A stretch of 64,000 bases of DNA from Collybia mongolica (Eukaryota; Basidiomycota; Agaricomycetes; Agaricales; Clitocybaceae): assembly GCA_013420905.1 (NCBI GenBank), contig JAAXNY010000001.1:1798001-1862000 (forward strand), written 5' to 3'. The notes under the pieces were generated by a model. It saw only the letters and a program-made list of their open reading frames with translations, had not been told where the DNA came from and ran no database searches. The stretch's first letter is position 1. The number at the start of each line of letters is the position of its first letter. This document shows, in pieces, positions 35,511 to 48,379 of this stretch. Both the position numbers and the translations under genes were made by a program.

Positions 35511-38124
35511 TTATCTATCCCACTGCTGTCTCCCCTTCAAACCCCCAGTGTCTGCCTCACCATCAGTCTTCCCGTCGGCGATCCTCATCTTGAACATCCC
35601 AGCCTCTCGCAAGCCCTGAGTTGTGGGTTTCTCAAGGCGTGCAATGCGTTCCTGACCCGTGGACCCAAGTGCCGACAGCCAAAACACGTGAAGAATGCCG
35701 ACATTCTCGACGCCAGGTTTGATATCGTCGGAGAAGCCTACCATAAGCACAGCAAGGATTAGGAGTACGGTGGAGGTGCCCAAACCAACAGCAATCTATA
35801 AATAAATTAGAGAGAAGGTAGCAAAAGCGTTAATGGATTCAAAACACTCTTCGGTTACACTTACTGGAAGGGCGTTCAGCTGAGGAGAGGGAAGGGAAAT
35901 GGTTAAGTGGTGTATTGATGGATGTAGTAACGGGCTGTACTATACCTTCAGATGGGATGCGAGTAGGGGTTGCTCAATCTGTGCCAGACCTGTGTGGTTC
36001 TGCGGTTTCTCGACTTCTAACTGGCCAATGTGTCCAGCTGGTGCGAAACAACGTATAAAATGGAGTTAGGCATGGATAGTCGTGGGGCCAAATGATTATG
36101 AATGCTCACCTGACCAGAATAGGGCCGCTGTGACGTTCGCCACAGCATTTTCAAGGTCATGCAACTTCACTGGGATGGGATCTAACCCGGCAGTGTTTAG
36201 GCCTTCAACAGGTGCATTTTTGCCGTTGGATGATAACCAGCCAATTTCAGTCAGAATAGCACTGTGGGGTAGTTTGTCAGTGACTAGCATCATTTGATAG
36301 CAATGCATGGGAGGGAAGGGATCGCTTACACCTCTATGACCGAAAGGAAAGGATATAACTCAGGAGAATCACCAGCATCAAAGAATGTGTCTCCAGTTGG
36401 TGCATGATTCGAAGCCAGACCATTTACCATGTTTGTTTGCCACTGGTTAAATGGTTTGATATTAGTATCCTGAACCAAAAACCAAATACAAGAATAGAAC
36501 AAGAAATATACGAAGTTGGAATATGGTGAAGAATTCATCACTCACCATATCCGTTAACCAAACCCCCGTATCAGGTGTTGGCTGCCATGATGACCAAGTC
36601 GACTCCGTCTTTTGCGCTGGAGTGGTGAGGAGTTGTTTTGACTGAGGGTCGACTAGACTAGTGCCATTGCTGATAGATAATGAGCAACCTATTGCCTGGA
36701 GCGCGAACAGAGGATTTTCTATTAAACATTAGTATTGGATTTGCTGAAATGAAGCAAAGGGGAAGAAGAGATGAATCAAATTGGCTCACTCTCAAGTCTT
36801 GATGGCCTCATGGGCACTTCTCCAATGGGGAACACAGATTGTGCGACACCTGATGAGTCTGTGATGTTACTGGAGGTAAGAATGATGATGTTGGACCCCG
36901 GTAGTATTGCACCATGGTCGGTTAATAGGATTTGAAGCTTGTTTGTGGCTGATATGAGAAAGAATAAGAATAAACAACGCTCAAAGTTAGTGAATATACA
37001 CAGGGGAAAAACAACCACCCACCCATGGTAGATGCAATTGCAGAGACGTTTCCGGGCCCCTCTTCTAAACCTTGCACAGGGACTGATACTTCCCACAGGA
37101 CTGTATCATTATTGATCATCTTACCAGAAGAAGTGTTCAATTGGTATACCACTGCCTGCTCTTCAATCTCAGGCAGTGCCCCACACTTGACATTGATAGT
37201 GGTAGTATTGACTGTGGCATTTCCTATACCATGGCTGTCGTTCAGGACATCAAAGAGCACATTCCCAGAAAGGCCAGTGGTAGGGAGCTGGGATATGACG
37301 GAAAGAGCAGCACTGGTAGCAGCAACGGTTACGCTGTGAAAGCCCACAGTTAGTACAGATGAAGACCCCGGTGGATCCCAAGGTAGGGAAACATATATAG
37401 GACGACCACTGACTAATTCTGTGGGACCATAACAAATGGACTGCCAATATCCGTCTGTACAGACTCCACCACAGTCATATTAAATGGCGCAACAGCAAAC
37501 AACGATGGCGTGGACACCTTGAGCGTAGCAACGCCTGAAAGATACAGCGTGATCACCGCCACTCCACCCACAGAGGCTGGCACAGCTGTTTGCGACCACA
37601 GACTGACCAGAGCTGACCCAAGGCCCGTCCATGCGGTTGACTTGTCATGTGTCGCTGTGAGAGTTTGTCTTATAGAAAGGTTGCGGCGGAGGGAGAGCTG
37701 TTGCGTGAAGTAGACAAGTAGGGTCAGGTAGAGCTGTGTGCATAAGGCGTAAGAAAGCGACAGTAAGGATGAGGGGTGAAGGAGAGAAATGGACCCCACA
37801 ATAGTGAACGCTTGTGAAATCATGCTAATCCCCACTGACAATAAACTTGTCTGATGTCCAATCGGGACAACGATGCGATTCTCCCACCCATGCGCCCATA
37901 CGCCCAGGAGTACAATATGAACGACGATTAGTAAGAGGTGGAGGCAGTAACATGCGCTTCGCAACGTGAATAGGGCTCCTAAGAAGCCGAAATAATGCGA
38001 GTCCTGCGGCTTCGAGTCGAAAATTATTTCAGATTTGTATGAGGTACCTGGCAGGTATAAGTGTAAGTTCTGGCAGAGTAAAAGGGATAAGAATGGTACA
38101 TACCCATCGTCTGAAGACCGCCAT
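35511..38124 (-). CDS. Multi-exon membrane protein (basidiomycete family), possible frameshift
   Basis: Exons read on the minus strand: 38124-38104 (MAVFRRW); 38003 to about 37415, with several hydrophobic segments (YCLHLLLIVVHIVLLGVW and others) and AVPASVGGVAVITLYLSGV; about 37414-37024 (GLSGNVLFDVL, GNATVNTTTINVKCG); 36956-36788; 36724-36545; about 36509-36330; about 36268-36110; about 36038-35949; a very short one near 35880; and about 35797-35511 with a further membrane segment (VLLILAVLMVGF). Many N-x-S/T sites suggest a large extracellular domain between N-terminal membrane helices and a C-terminal helix. It resembles a family common in mushroom genomes with no known function. The frame changes by one nucleotide near 37413-37425 without a plausible intron, so either a real frameshift or a sequence error exists there. 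Confidence 0.65.
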
Positions 38125-38129
38125 CTCGT

Positions 38130-40130
38130 TCCCCCTCTTCCTCCATAAAATGTAGGCATGTACCCTCAGATTTCGCGAGCGACGTGCTCGTGGAGGTCGG
38201 GTGATTAGTATTAGGTGAGTAAGGATACTGATAATTCTTGGCAAGCAAGGGTAGTTGGGACGGATGGCGCAGTGGAGAGAGCATGTATATGCGTTGGAAC
38301 TTGGAAGAGGAATCTAAAGAGTGCGATCGTGTCAAAGATTATAGTTTTCTCCGGTATAAGGTCCACCTCATTGCGCCCTGAAATCAGCGCTGTATATTTC
38401 CGTTTTCAGTCATAAATTGATCAACCATGCTTGACGACTGAATAGGTGGTATATCATTAATTGTGTCAATCAATGACGTAACTATTGAGGTTTTCTAATA
38501 GTGGCTTCGGCGGTAAGTCTAGGTCTTTTGGGAATATAAGGGGACTGGGGCACGCGGATTTTATCATGAGATGCCGTGGGATCAGAAGTGTAGAACAACA
38601 GAGATCTTATACTAACCCGAAAATCTGTGTTTTTTCCCCACTCAAAACTTGCTCAGTTTCAGTACAGACTTCTGTGCAACCAACCTGGGCCCTGACGACC
38701 TTTCTCAGTTTTCCTACTAAGTTCTGTCGATTGTGTATAGGACCCAAGTAACGTGAAGAGCTTATGCATAAATTTTCAGTATGGTGGTCGAAGGTCGGTT
38801 TTATTATCCGAATAGGTAGGCTACACAGGCTATGGCAAGTGCAATCCAGATCGTGTTGGATAATTTTGCATTTGAAGAGAAGCGGAGTCGTTCGGCACTC
38901 GCTTAGTTTTGAGATGAAACATCACGACCCATCTTCAAAACATATCGAGCGTTGACACAATACGAAATCATGATGGGCACGGGCGCCCCCCGCATGTCAA
39001 CGGATGTATTTGTGTATGAAGGGCGTGCTGCTTCATTTTCCGTCGATTTCGAAATTGGGCATTTCGGAACGGAATGTTTGATACAATGGAATCTTGTACG
39101 GTTTGTCGTTTTGACGGTTTAAAATTACTGAAGTTGGATGGGGGTGTATCAGATATGTCTGGGATTTCTTCAGTTAATCCTCGAAAAGATTGTTCAAATG
39201 AGTGCTAGGAGTGGCTGTGTTCGGCAGAAATCTCAACCCAGGTCCGTCAATTTTAAACTTGATGATATTGAATGACATCGGTTAAAATATGGGGTAAAGT
39301 TTTGCCACGCGACTCGTGAGACACATCTTCCTTGTACATATCTATTCTTGTTCACTCTAGCGCCGCTCCAATATACACCAAATGTCAGAGGCTATCTCTG
39401 ATTTGATTCCTGAAGCTTGAAGGAACAGTCTATACCCAGTCTCCATCATGGAAACGCCATTGCGGCCCTAGATCTCAGTGAGTATTATCGGGGCACTCCA
39501 CACACCAAGTGGCATATATTTTCTGATAATCCCACCATCTTTCTCTACCCACTCTAAGAGCAAACAGGCATCATTATTATCTCGTTTAATCTGCGCGTGC
39601 GAAGCCTTGCTGCCTGCATGGGGAACATAATGATACACCTGGGCCTCCCCCCTCTTTCAAGCACGGCTTACCCGATCATCAGCGAGAGTGTGATCCCGTG
39701 AGGCACGCTCTAGCATGGCCCACTGCATGTCACAGTACCAAAGTAACTCCACCCTAAGTCTCAGATTACGCTGACGACCCCATCTTGCCTTCTTGCAATA
39801 CCGGGAAGCCAGGTATTGATTGTGTAACTTCGAAACGATTGAGGATCCCAGTCCATTCCACCTCTGCCTTCGCGCCTTCAACGTGGGCGCAAAATAAGCC
39901 CTTTAGCTTTCTCGCTGACTGACTCCACCTGTTCATTCTTCAACTTACGCAAATGACGATCACAAATAGCAGTTTTCACAAACTACTCAAGGATTATAGA
40001 TAATAGAAACGATATAAGAGATATATTGACTTCATTTGAATGTACTCGAGATACGATTCGAGGCTTATATATATAGGTAGATAGATAATAGATGAGATAA
40101 TGATGAGATAAATATAACAGGGTGAGAATA
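38130..40130. other. Intergenic
   Basis: No supported gene. A minus-strand frame at 39657-39881 is basic and Trp-containing but has no family signal. Confidence 0.4.
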
Positions 40131-40136
40131 ACGTGG

Positions 40137-40192
40137 CATTTTCTTCGGCCCGGTATAACTCAGCGCTAAGTTATACCAGGCCGAAGAAAATG
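40137..40192. repeat. Near-perfect palindrome, 24-bp arms
   Basis: Arms CATTTTCTTCGGCCCGGTAT+AACT and AGTT+ATACCAGGCCGAAGAAAATG match at 23 of 24 positions around an 8-nt centre (CAGCGCTA). A half copy, centre plus right arm, lies at about 41190-41230, about 1.04 kb further on. Confidence 0.85.
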
Positions 40193-43100
40193 TCAAACTT
40201 TCGTCGAAGGAAATGGAAAGAAAATTAAAGAGATGATGTAGAGGGTATATGAGTGGGGTATATCGTGGTCGAATCCCGAGACGAACTGAAGGAGACATAG
40301 GTGGGCGAGGGAATTGGAAACTCGTTGGGCTGAGCCGGAGAGAAACGAGTGATGATGGGGGTGGGAGAACGGGCAGGAGGAAGGCGAGTCGAGTCGGACG
40401 ACTTGGTAGGGCCGTCGGATGGCTGCCATCGGAGGAGGGGAGGAGAAAGGAGGAGGGTAGATGAGGTGTGAGGGAGCAGTGGCTTGAATTCCGCGATGTG
40501 GACCGAACCGCTGAATGCTATCCACAAAAGCAGCGGGGGAGAAGATGTCAGCGACGCCAAGGAGATAAACGAGTAGATCTTGAGTTGACGACGCATAAGG
40601 GAAGTGGCTCAAGTTCGATATTTTGGCTAGGACTGTCGAGCGTTGGCCGTGGCGGGGGGGGGTTGGCCGTCTCAAAGGAGATCAGTGAGAAACTCTTGAG
40701 CGAGCGAGGTATGGGATGGGCGGCTAGCGTTTGACAGTTTGGCTAGGACTGCCGAGAGCTTTCTACGGAAAGAAGGAAAAATAGAACGCTTGGCGATGTC
40801 AACAGAGATGAATGGACAAATCGAGTTGGCGGCGCATGTGACACGTGGCTCGGTTTCGGCGGCGTGGTTAGGACCGTCGGAAGCTTAAGATATCAAGCCA
40901 TCGTTGAATGGAACGCGCAAGGAGATTAAAGAGATATAAGGTAGAGGGTATAGGGTAGAGGGTATATGATGTTCGAGGCGGGATCACAACGGGCGGGGGA
41001 AGGTAGAGGGATAAATGGAGGCTCATTTGGGCGTATTACGGTGGCACCAATGGGAATGACGAGAAATAGAATTGCAAATAAGGGGATGTGTGGCGGAGAG
41101 TTGCAACTGCCGAAAGTGGGAAAGGCGTGGGAGGGTATATTGCCGATGCCGAGGGAGATCTTGAACAACCCTTGAGCTGGCGACGCATGATATAACTCGG
41201 CGCTAAGTTATACCAGGCTGAAGAAAACGTCAGACCATTTTCGAAGGAGATTAGGAGGAGATTAAAGCGAGAAAATGTAGGGGTATAAGGCACGGTGTAT
41301 ATGGCAGTTGATTCGGGGGAGAAGCGGATGGAGGACATCTGGGAGGACGAGAGATATGGAAGTTCGTTGGGCCTGACCGGAGGTTTACGGTGGCACCAGC
41401 GGGAAACGAACATTGGGGGGTGGGGAAGAAAGGGAGAGAGAAAGAGAGGGGGGACGACTTGAGTTGAACGACTTGGCTAGAGACGTCGAACTTTTGCCAC
41501 AGACGGAGGAATAAGTAGATGATGTGTGAGAGAGCAGTGACTTGGATTCAGCGGCGTGGCTAGGACCGGCCAATATTGTACACGAGAACAGGGAAGGTGA
41601 AGGTAGTGGTGTCGCCAAGGAGGTAACGAGCGGCTCTTGAGTTGACGACGTGAGGGAGAAGCGGCTCGAGTTCAACGGTGTGGCTAGAACTGCTGAATGC
41701 AGGCAGTATGGATAGGACGGGACGGGGATTGGATGCACGACGAGAAGGATATGGTTCCCAGAGAAGATCAGCGAAGAACTTCTGAGCTGGCTAGATATAC
41801 GTGGAGTGGCCAAACACTGTTCACAGAAAGTAGGAAGGGGGGGTATATTGGCGACGCCAAGGGGGATAGTGACTAACCCTTGAGTTGGCGACGCATGATG
41901 GAAGTGGTTGGATCGGGTAGTGTGGCTAGGACTGCTGAACGCTTGAAACGTCCAGCCATTGTTGAATGAGATGCGCAAGGAAATTAAAGAGGAAATAAGG
42001 TAGAGGGTATATGTGGCACCAGCGCGAAGCGAACGAAGGATGGGTGGGGGAGAACGGGAGATAGAAAGAGAGAAATGGTTTGAGTTGGACAACTTGGCTA
42101 GAGACGTCGAACGTTTGCCACACGGAGGGTTAGGTGGATGAGGTGTGAAGAGAGCAGTGGCTAGGACCAGCGAATATTGTACACGAGAGCAGGGGGGGGG
42201 GGTGAACATGGTGGCGTCGCGATGGAGGTAATGAGCAGCTCTTGAGTTGGCGACGCGATGGAGAAGCGGCTCGAGTTCGGCGGTGTGGCTAAAACCACCA
42301 AATGCAGGCCGCAGGGATGGGATGGGACGAGAGTTTGATGAATGACGAGATGGTTCGCAGAGAAGATCAGTGAAGAACTTCTGAGCTGGCGAGATACAGG
42401 TTAAGTGGCCAGCGTTCGGCTACGACTACGACCGCCGAACACTGAACGCGGAAAGTGGGAAGGGTGGGGATTTCGGCGACGCCAAGGGGGAACAGTGAAC
42501 AACTCTTGAGTTGACGACGCATGATGGAGTGGCTTGAATTGAGCAGTGTGGCTAGGACCGCTGAATGCTCGAAACTTCGAGCCATCGTCGAATGAAGGGC
42601 GCAAGGAAATTAAAGAGAAGACAAAGTAGAGGGTATATGTGGGGGCTATACGGTAGTCGAATCCAGACAATGGCGAATAGAGGAATGGTAAGGGGGCCGG
42701 GATGGATGGGAGCTCATTAGGGCTATCCGGGTGTCCACGGTAGTGCCGCGGGAAAGTCGAGCAATAGGTGGGGATGAACGTTGGTAGAAGAAGTGGCTCG
42801 AGTTGGGCGGAGTGGCTAGGACCGCTGAACGCTCGCCACAGGACAAGGGTGGGGATAAGAGAGGGAAGGTTCGCATTTGAACGGTTTGGCTAGGACCGTC
42901 GAATGCCGAGCACGAGAAATCGATGAGAGAAGTTCACCGCGTCAAAGTAGATCAACAAAGAACTCCTTGATGGGCGGGTGTACGGCGAGGTTTGTCGGGG
43001 TGGATTTGGTGTAAGTGTGTGATAGCGGGAACGATGTAATCGAGGGGCATGAGAGAGGTTTGACGGCAGGCGCTCCAAGGGTCCACTTATGCCCGAATGC

Positions 43101-43200
43101 GTCCAGACAAGCATAGATTGACTAAGAAACGGCGAGCAGTTAGAATGTGGTATGAACGCGGAAAAACGAGAACATACAGTGACCGTTGGAACTTTAACCC
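40193..43200. repeat. Degenerate long-unit repeat array with hairpin motif
   Basis: A phrase like AAGGAAATTAAAGAG ... GTAGAGGGTATAT recurs at about 40206, 40919, 41251, 41977 and 42602. Phrases such as CTTGAGTTGACGACGCAT and GGCTAGGACCG recur between. Minus-strand frames are long but their translations only repeat the array (SSTQEL, SLGVAN, VLATPPNSSHF), so they are not called as genes. No function is evident; see findings for the hairpin. Confidence 0.8.
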
Positions 43201-43217
43201 GCCGCACAGTACCGGAT

Positions 43218-44219
43218 GCTCTTCAGTGTCCTGCGGGCTTGAGCTAAAACACCGCACACTCTGTGTTCTGGAAAATCGCCCAGTCAGAACAACAAAATGA
43301 AACAGAAAGTGAACAGTCATACCGTGAAATAGGGAAGAAATTGCTCTTCAGTGTATCGCGGGCTTGAGCTGAGTCACCGCACACTCTGTGGTCTAGTAGG
43401 TCGCCACCAAGGAAGATCAATAAAGGACTCCTGGTTGATAGGCGAAGAAGGATGTGGCTTAAATTCGACGGTTTGGCTAGGACCGTCGAACATTGGCTAT
43501 CGGGAGAGAGAAGGGGTGTGGCGTTCTAGATTTGTGGGATAGAGGAGGTAAGGGGCCGTACGTAGGGTGGAAGGCTTTCCAAGTAATTCGCCGTGCTTCA
43601 GTGTCCAAAGACGCGACGATGACCGCCATCCCTCTGTATGTACAACCCCCAAAGATTGAAGTGCTCTTCAGTGTATCGAGGGCTTGAGCTGAGGCACCGC
43701 ACACTCTATGTTCTAGCGCGTCACCACCAGTGGAGATCAGCGAAGAACTCCTGATTGGTGAGCGATGGAAGATGTGGCTTATGTTCAGTGGTTTGGCTAG
43801 GACCGCTGAATGTTGGCCATGGGGGGCGAGAGGAAGATGATATTGAGGGGATAAGGGAGGTAAGAGGTCGTAAGCTTGGCCAAAGGCACTCCAAAAGGTA
43901 CATCGCCGTTTTGTGTTCGAAAAAGTAGCGACTGGATGGAGGAGTAATATTAGATCAGAACATGGCGGACCTTGTAGGAGGCGAAAAACGTACGTTGAAA
44001 CGTCGGACCACCAACCCCCTTTACAACTCCTCACGACTTGGTGTGCTCTTCAGTGTACCACGGGCTTGAGCTGAGACACCGTACACTATGTTATGGGGAA
44101 TCGCCAAGTCAGAAGAAGATATAGTCAAAAAGCGATTCCCGTCTTACCTTATTGTCGGGAAGGTTATGCTCTTCAGTGTCTCGCGGGCTTGAGCGGAGGC
44201 ACCGCACACTATATCTGGG
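43218..44219 (+). repeat. Five copies of a ~54-nt hairpin repeat
   Basis: Copies begin at 43218, 43343, 43663, 44045 and 44169. Each starts GCTCTTCAGTGT, has a core GGGCTTGAGC and ends CCGCACACT or CCGTACACT. AGTGT pairs with ACACT, and GCGG with CCGC, giving a stem-loop. Spacings 125/320/382/124 show a higher-order unit. Strand assignment is arbitrary. Confidence 0.85.
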
Positions 44220-44299
44220 GACGGCGAGGAAGTAAACCCGCTGTAGGCGTAGGTTTAACAACGGTCACGGTTGGGAGGAGAGTAGCATGAAGCCACCCT

Positions 44300-46880
44300 C
44301 CTCCCGCAGGACGCTCTCGAGTGTTTAGTGTGATTCGATAAGGAGAAGGAATGTGGGGTGTAAACTGAATGAATGGGGATCATTTACCGCTCTTTTTATA
44401 GCTTTCCAGAGGCATTTCGATCGTTTATGTTTTGGAAAGTTTTGAACAAATACCACCACACGCGTACCGCGTCACTTTAAAAGTGACAGTGTGTGACCTG
44501 TGTGACGGTTCGCGTCAACTCCCGCCGCTCATGCACCCTACAAGGATTCCAATCTTAGTCGATGCGCCTCGGATAGGGACGGTAAACCCAAATCGCCCAG
44601 CAAGGTTCGAGCTAACTGGCGTGAAACTCAACGATCAGGCGACAGGCACCCAACCCGATGTTATTGCCACCGATATCATTGATGGGCCGGGCGAGGCCGT
44701 AGGAGACCCATTCATCGGAGAGTGTAAGCCCGCCCAAGGACCTGCCTCTTTGGGAAGGCGCTCGTGCATCCGGATTTCCCCAGTGACGTCCCGTGGCTTC
44801 TTCAAACTACTCTCGTCGCTAATGGAGTTCATAGCGATTAATATCAGGCGTGCCTAAGGCGAGAAGTCTTACTTTATCACAGTCGTTAACCCGTTCTTCA
44901 TCCAGACGTACTTAAATAGGTGGGTTCGGTCCTGTCTGATTTTATCTTGCTCTTTGATATAGTAGATACACTACGTTAAGGTCAGCATTTAGGTTGAGAA
45001 CGTCGCTCACCATAAACACTTAAAAGGCCTGGAAGCCTCTCCCGTGTCCAAATCCTGTAGAAAGCCTTCTAAAGTACGGTGTGTTCCAGAGTAATACGCC
45101 CTAGCCTCTGACATTGAGCACTCATCCCACATTTGCGTAATCGGGGTTGGTTTATTTGATATCAAATTAGTGAGTTCGGGGGACATGAAAATGGTAATAC
45201 ATGACTCGCTCTACTCTGGCATATCACCCAGCTAACTAGTACCGTTCTTGACTTTGTAGTTCTCTATGAAATTGTACTGGCCTTCAAGTCACGTCAGTCA
45301 AGCTACAGCGATGGAATGATTCACTGGTCAGGGTTCCTCAATTTCAATATATAAGGCAAGCAAGTTTGATTGTTCCGCCTTGGCAAGTCCCCCTGTTCCA
45401 TCTCCCTCTTTCACATGCCCTGCAGGATCCACTTCGACGCACATCAAACAGAGAAGGCTATCCACGTCACACCTACTTCGTTCAGAAGGAACGTCACATA
45501 GTCTTTGCATTTTCCGCGCCCGACTGGAACATGTCACGCTCACAATATCATTTTTTTTCGCCTAGGTTTTACAAATCTGGTTTGTCCTCCCGGGTAATAC
45601 AGATAAGCCATGTTTTCTTGGTAGGTTTTGGGTCTATTGATGCTCATGTTGGAATCGTTTGATGTTCTAGATAGTTGTGACGGTTCAATCAGTAGGAACC
45701 ACCCTTCCCCAGACTCCTTATTAGGAAATTTGATGACGCTTGTTACACCGTGACGTCGAACTTTTTTTCTGTAAGATCGCACCAGACCTAACCCGCTTGC
45801 GTTTTTATAACACTCATTTGTAGCCCGCCCCATTCATATTATTATTATCAATCGCTTTACATTATGTAAGTAGGCAACACATCAACCAAGTTCTTTTTCC
45901 TCAGACCTCATTCCTTGTCGAGTCATTAATACCGGGATTTCTCCACCCCTGTTGGGCGTCAACATTATCTGGGAAATATGGTAAGAACGGTGCTCGAGGT
46001 TGTTTCTTGAATTAACACGTTCATCTTCCAGAAGAAATCCATGTTACATTCTGGATGCGTCGAATCCCAAAATAGGAGGAGTTCATAAAATCTATGTGAC
46101 TCGAGCCAACCTTACTTATTGCCTTGTAGATACACGGCTGCAGTCGTTTGCTGCCCAACCCCTTTGCCTCATTTCACTGCCAGATACATGTGCATGGAGT
46201 CCCGATCCAAAGTGGACCCCACTCGTAGTCATTTCAAGAGGTCTCCACAGCCGTCTTGCCATGGTTCTTCGAAACCCATGCCTACGACATGACTATATCA
46301 TCTGTCAAACATGGCTATGTGCTTCGGGAAAAACTGCTTTGAGGATTTTCGCCCAAGCCGTCGAGGTATGCATATTGTACTGTTTGTTATGGGGTCGTGA
46401 TCTTAAAGGCGGCGTGATAGGTGTGAATACTCCAACCCTAGTCTCTCATTGGCCTCACCATCATTCTTGCAACTTGAAATCCGACTACTGTGTTGACCAT
46501 AATCATTCAATCGTGATTCTCCTTCTCGGTTGCTTCGGACGTCCTCCAGGAATCTTGTGATACTATAGGCCGCCTTAGAGAAAGATTGTCGTGTATGCCC
46601 GCTCAAGGCACCTTCCAGTACTTTACTCAAACTGTGTTTTTCCTTTCCCTAAGTGTTACGTTACTACATTATCCTGTCAGAGTATATGCGCATGTAGATT
46701 ATAGAAGATATTTTTGTTTTCTTCGGCCATCAATTCCGTTGAAGATAAGATGTAGTCATGCTCCTGACTGCATGTTGACCGTACGGCGCGTAATAAATGT
46801 GGTAGGTTAATGAAAATGATCGGCACTTTATAAAGAGGCGATTGCGACCGAAGGGAAGCCTTTGTAACTCAAATACAAAA
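44300..46880. other. Intergenic; weak frames only
   Basis: Frames 44432-44857 (+) and 46000-46560 (+) lack an ATG at their start. A minus frame 45540-45833 has an ATG but no features. None is called. Confidence 0.4.
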
Positions 46881-46974
46881 CTTCTTGACGGCCACACATC
46901 CCAGCGATCTTGTACCAACCTCTTCCTTTAAAAGGCCTAAACGACCTCTGGAGGAAGGTTCATTGACTACCGCA

Positions 46975-48364
46975 ATGGAGTCAGTAGATCTGAAGGATGG
47001 GTGGATCCAAAAACTCTTGAATGTAGGCGAGGACGACCTCACACTCATCCTGGCCAACATTGCAAGCCGTGCTGGAATTTCCACAGATTCTATTAAAAAA
47101 GCGCGGTTCCTCCCACCATTCTCAACCGCAAAGTGGGAAGACATAGGCCCTCAGTTTGGATTGAGTCCACGATTTCAGTCCCTGAAGTTAGATAATGCTA
47201 AGGCACCAACTTGCCGCCTGCCCATTTCGTTCCACGAACAAGTTCTCGAGGGCTCATGGGGATCATTGGATGTCTACCGGGAGGTTGAATATCAGTCGCG
47301 GGAGGCAGCTAGGGAGCGGGTGCTCGACAAAGTACGAATCTCTTTCCTTCGGGGCCTGATCAGAGACCCTTAATTACCACAGTACATCGTGCCAATTTTG
47401 GCACTTTTTCAGGGACGAATCATAAACCTACCAGAAGAAAAGATGCCTGGAACCTATCTTTCTACAGGGGGCCAAGCTGAAAATGAGGTGGGCTTATGAG
47501 TTATGACGGTGTATGACGGCTTCATTGATACTACTTATAGATTTTCGCAGTCGGCAGAGCTCTCGTCTTCATTGTAGAGTTGAAACTCAATATTGACCCT
47601 TCCGGAGACGACTTAGCTCAACTGTTTCTGGAGCTTCAGTGTAAGCGTTTCCATCCTGAACGTACAGCAACATGCCCTACAAATAAATAAATTAGCCGCA
47701 GACCATATGAACCATAGCACACACATTGACACCCTCCGTGTGCATGGTTTACTCACTGATTTGCGGAGTTTCTGGTTCTACACATATAATCCCGTTTTCA
47801 AATCATTCTACGTCGACGAAATCATTTCCACGAAATCTGCGAGGGAAGCTTTCCTTTCAGAAATGGTCATAGGCATGTCAAGTTCATTCCGCATCCGTCA
47901 CGCCATTAAATGTTAATTCCATTTTGCACCCTGCATAGTGTCTAATAAAATTTTTAGCATAGCCATTTCAAGCTATATATCTTTCACAGAAGATAATTTG
48001 CGGAAGAGCAAAGTTCAACAGTCGGATCAGGACGCTAGTGGTTCTAGTTCAATCAAACAATTGGAGCTTGCGCTACGCTATGCAAAGGATAGTCACCTGA
48101 AGTTCATGGAAGCATCAGATACTATAGAAAAGATTGAAGCCAACGGGATAGAAGCATTGAGTCTCCTAAAATTAAGGCAAGTCCCATTCTGCAGCCATTA
48201 CTCCAGAAGGCTACTCAATTCGTTCTATTTTCACCAGTGTTGAATCGCTTCCACCCGTATCTACTTATGCGGGACCACCTATGCCAGACCTTGCCACACT
48301 GGCTTATTCGCTCGTTGTTAATAGATATAAGAAAGAGATTGTTGGGGATAAAAAGATAGGATAA
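46975..48364 (+). CDS. Paralogue A of an unrecognised three-gene family, 370 aa, 6 exons
   Basis: Exons 46975-47331, 47383-47487, 47541-47640, 47696-47881, 47939-48176 and 48238-48364 join in frame (1,113 nt, 371 codons with stop). Exon and intron phases match paralogue B. Features in order: an N-terminal helical domain with DDL-LIL and a SFHE-x-L block; YIVPILALF; a strand FIVELKL with E167 and K169; GLLTDLRSFWFYTYNP; and a helical C-terminus. The last intron uses a GC donor (AG/GCAAGT). A beta strand ending in E-x-K, followed by a domain that senses request-like text, recalls PD-(D/E)XK enzymes, but I see no certain catalytic Asp, so nuclease activity is only a hypothesis. B and C align about 11 residues further upstream, so the true start may precede 46975 (frame open to 46885 without ATG). 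Confidence 0.65.
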
Positions 48365-48379
48365 TAGGATTGAGGCGTT

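Noticed and set aside
40065..42876. Long Pro/Ser-rich minus-strand frames (up to 274 codons)
   Set aside because: They lie wholly in the degenerate repeat array, all reading frames are open because of base bias, and their protein repeats mirror the DNA repeats. No start context, introns or family signal.
40380..44219. CRISPR-like array
   Set aside because: Repeats are diverged, irregularly spaced and form hairpins in a spliced eukaryotic genome; spacing and identity do not fit CRISPR.
44432..44857. 141-codon plus-strand frame
   Set aside because: Starts with TTG; the first ATG leaves a much shorter product; no recognisable domain.
46000..46560. 186-codon plus-strand frame
   Set aside because: Starts with TTG, no motif, irregular composition; the first ATG lies deep inside.
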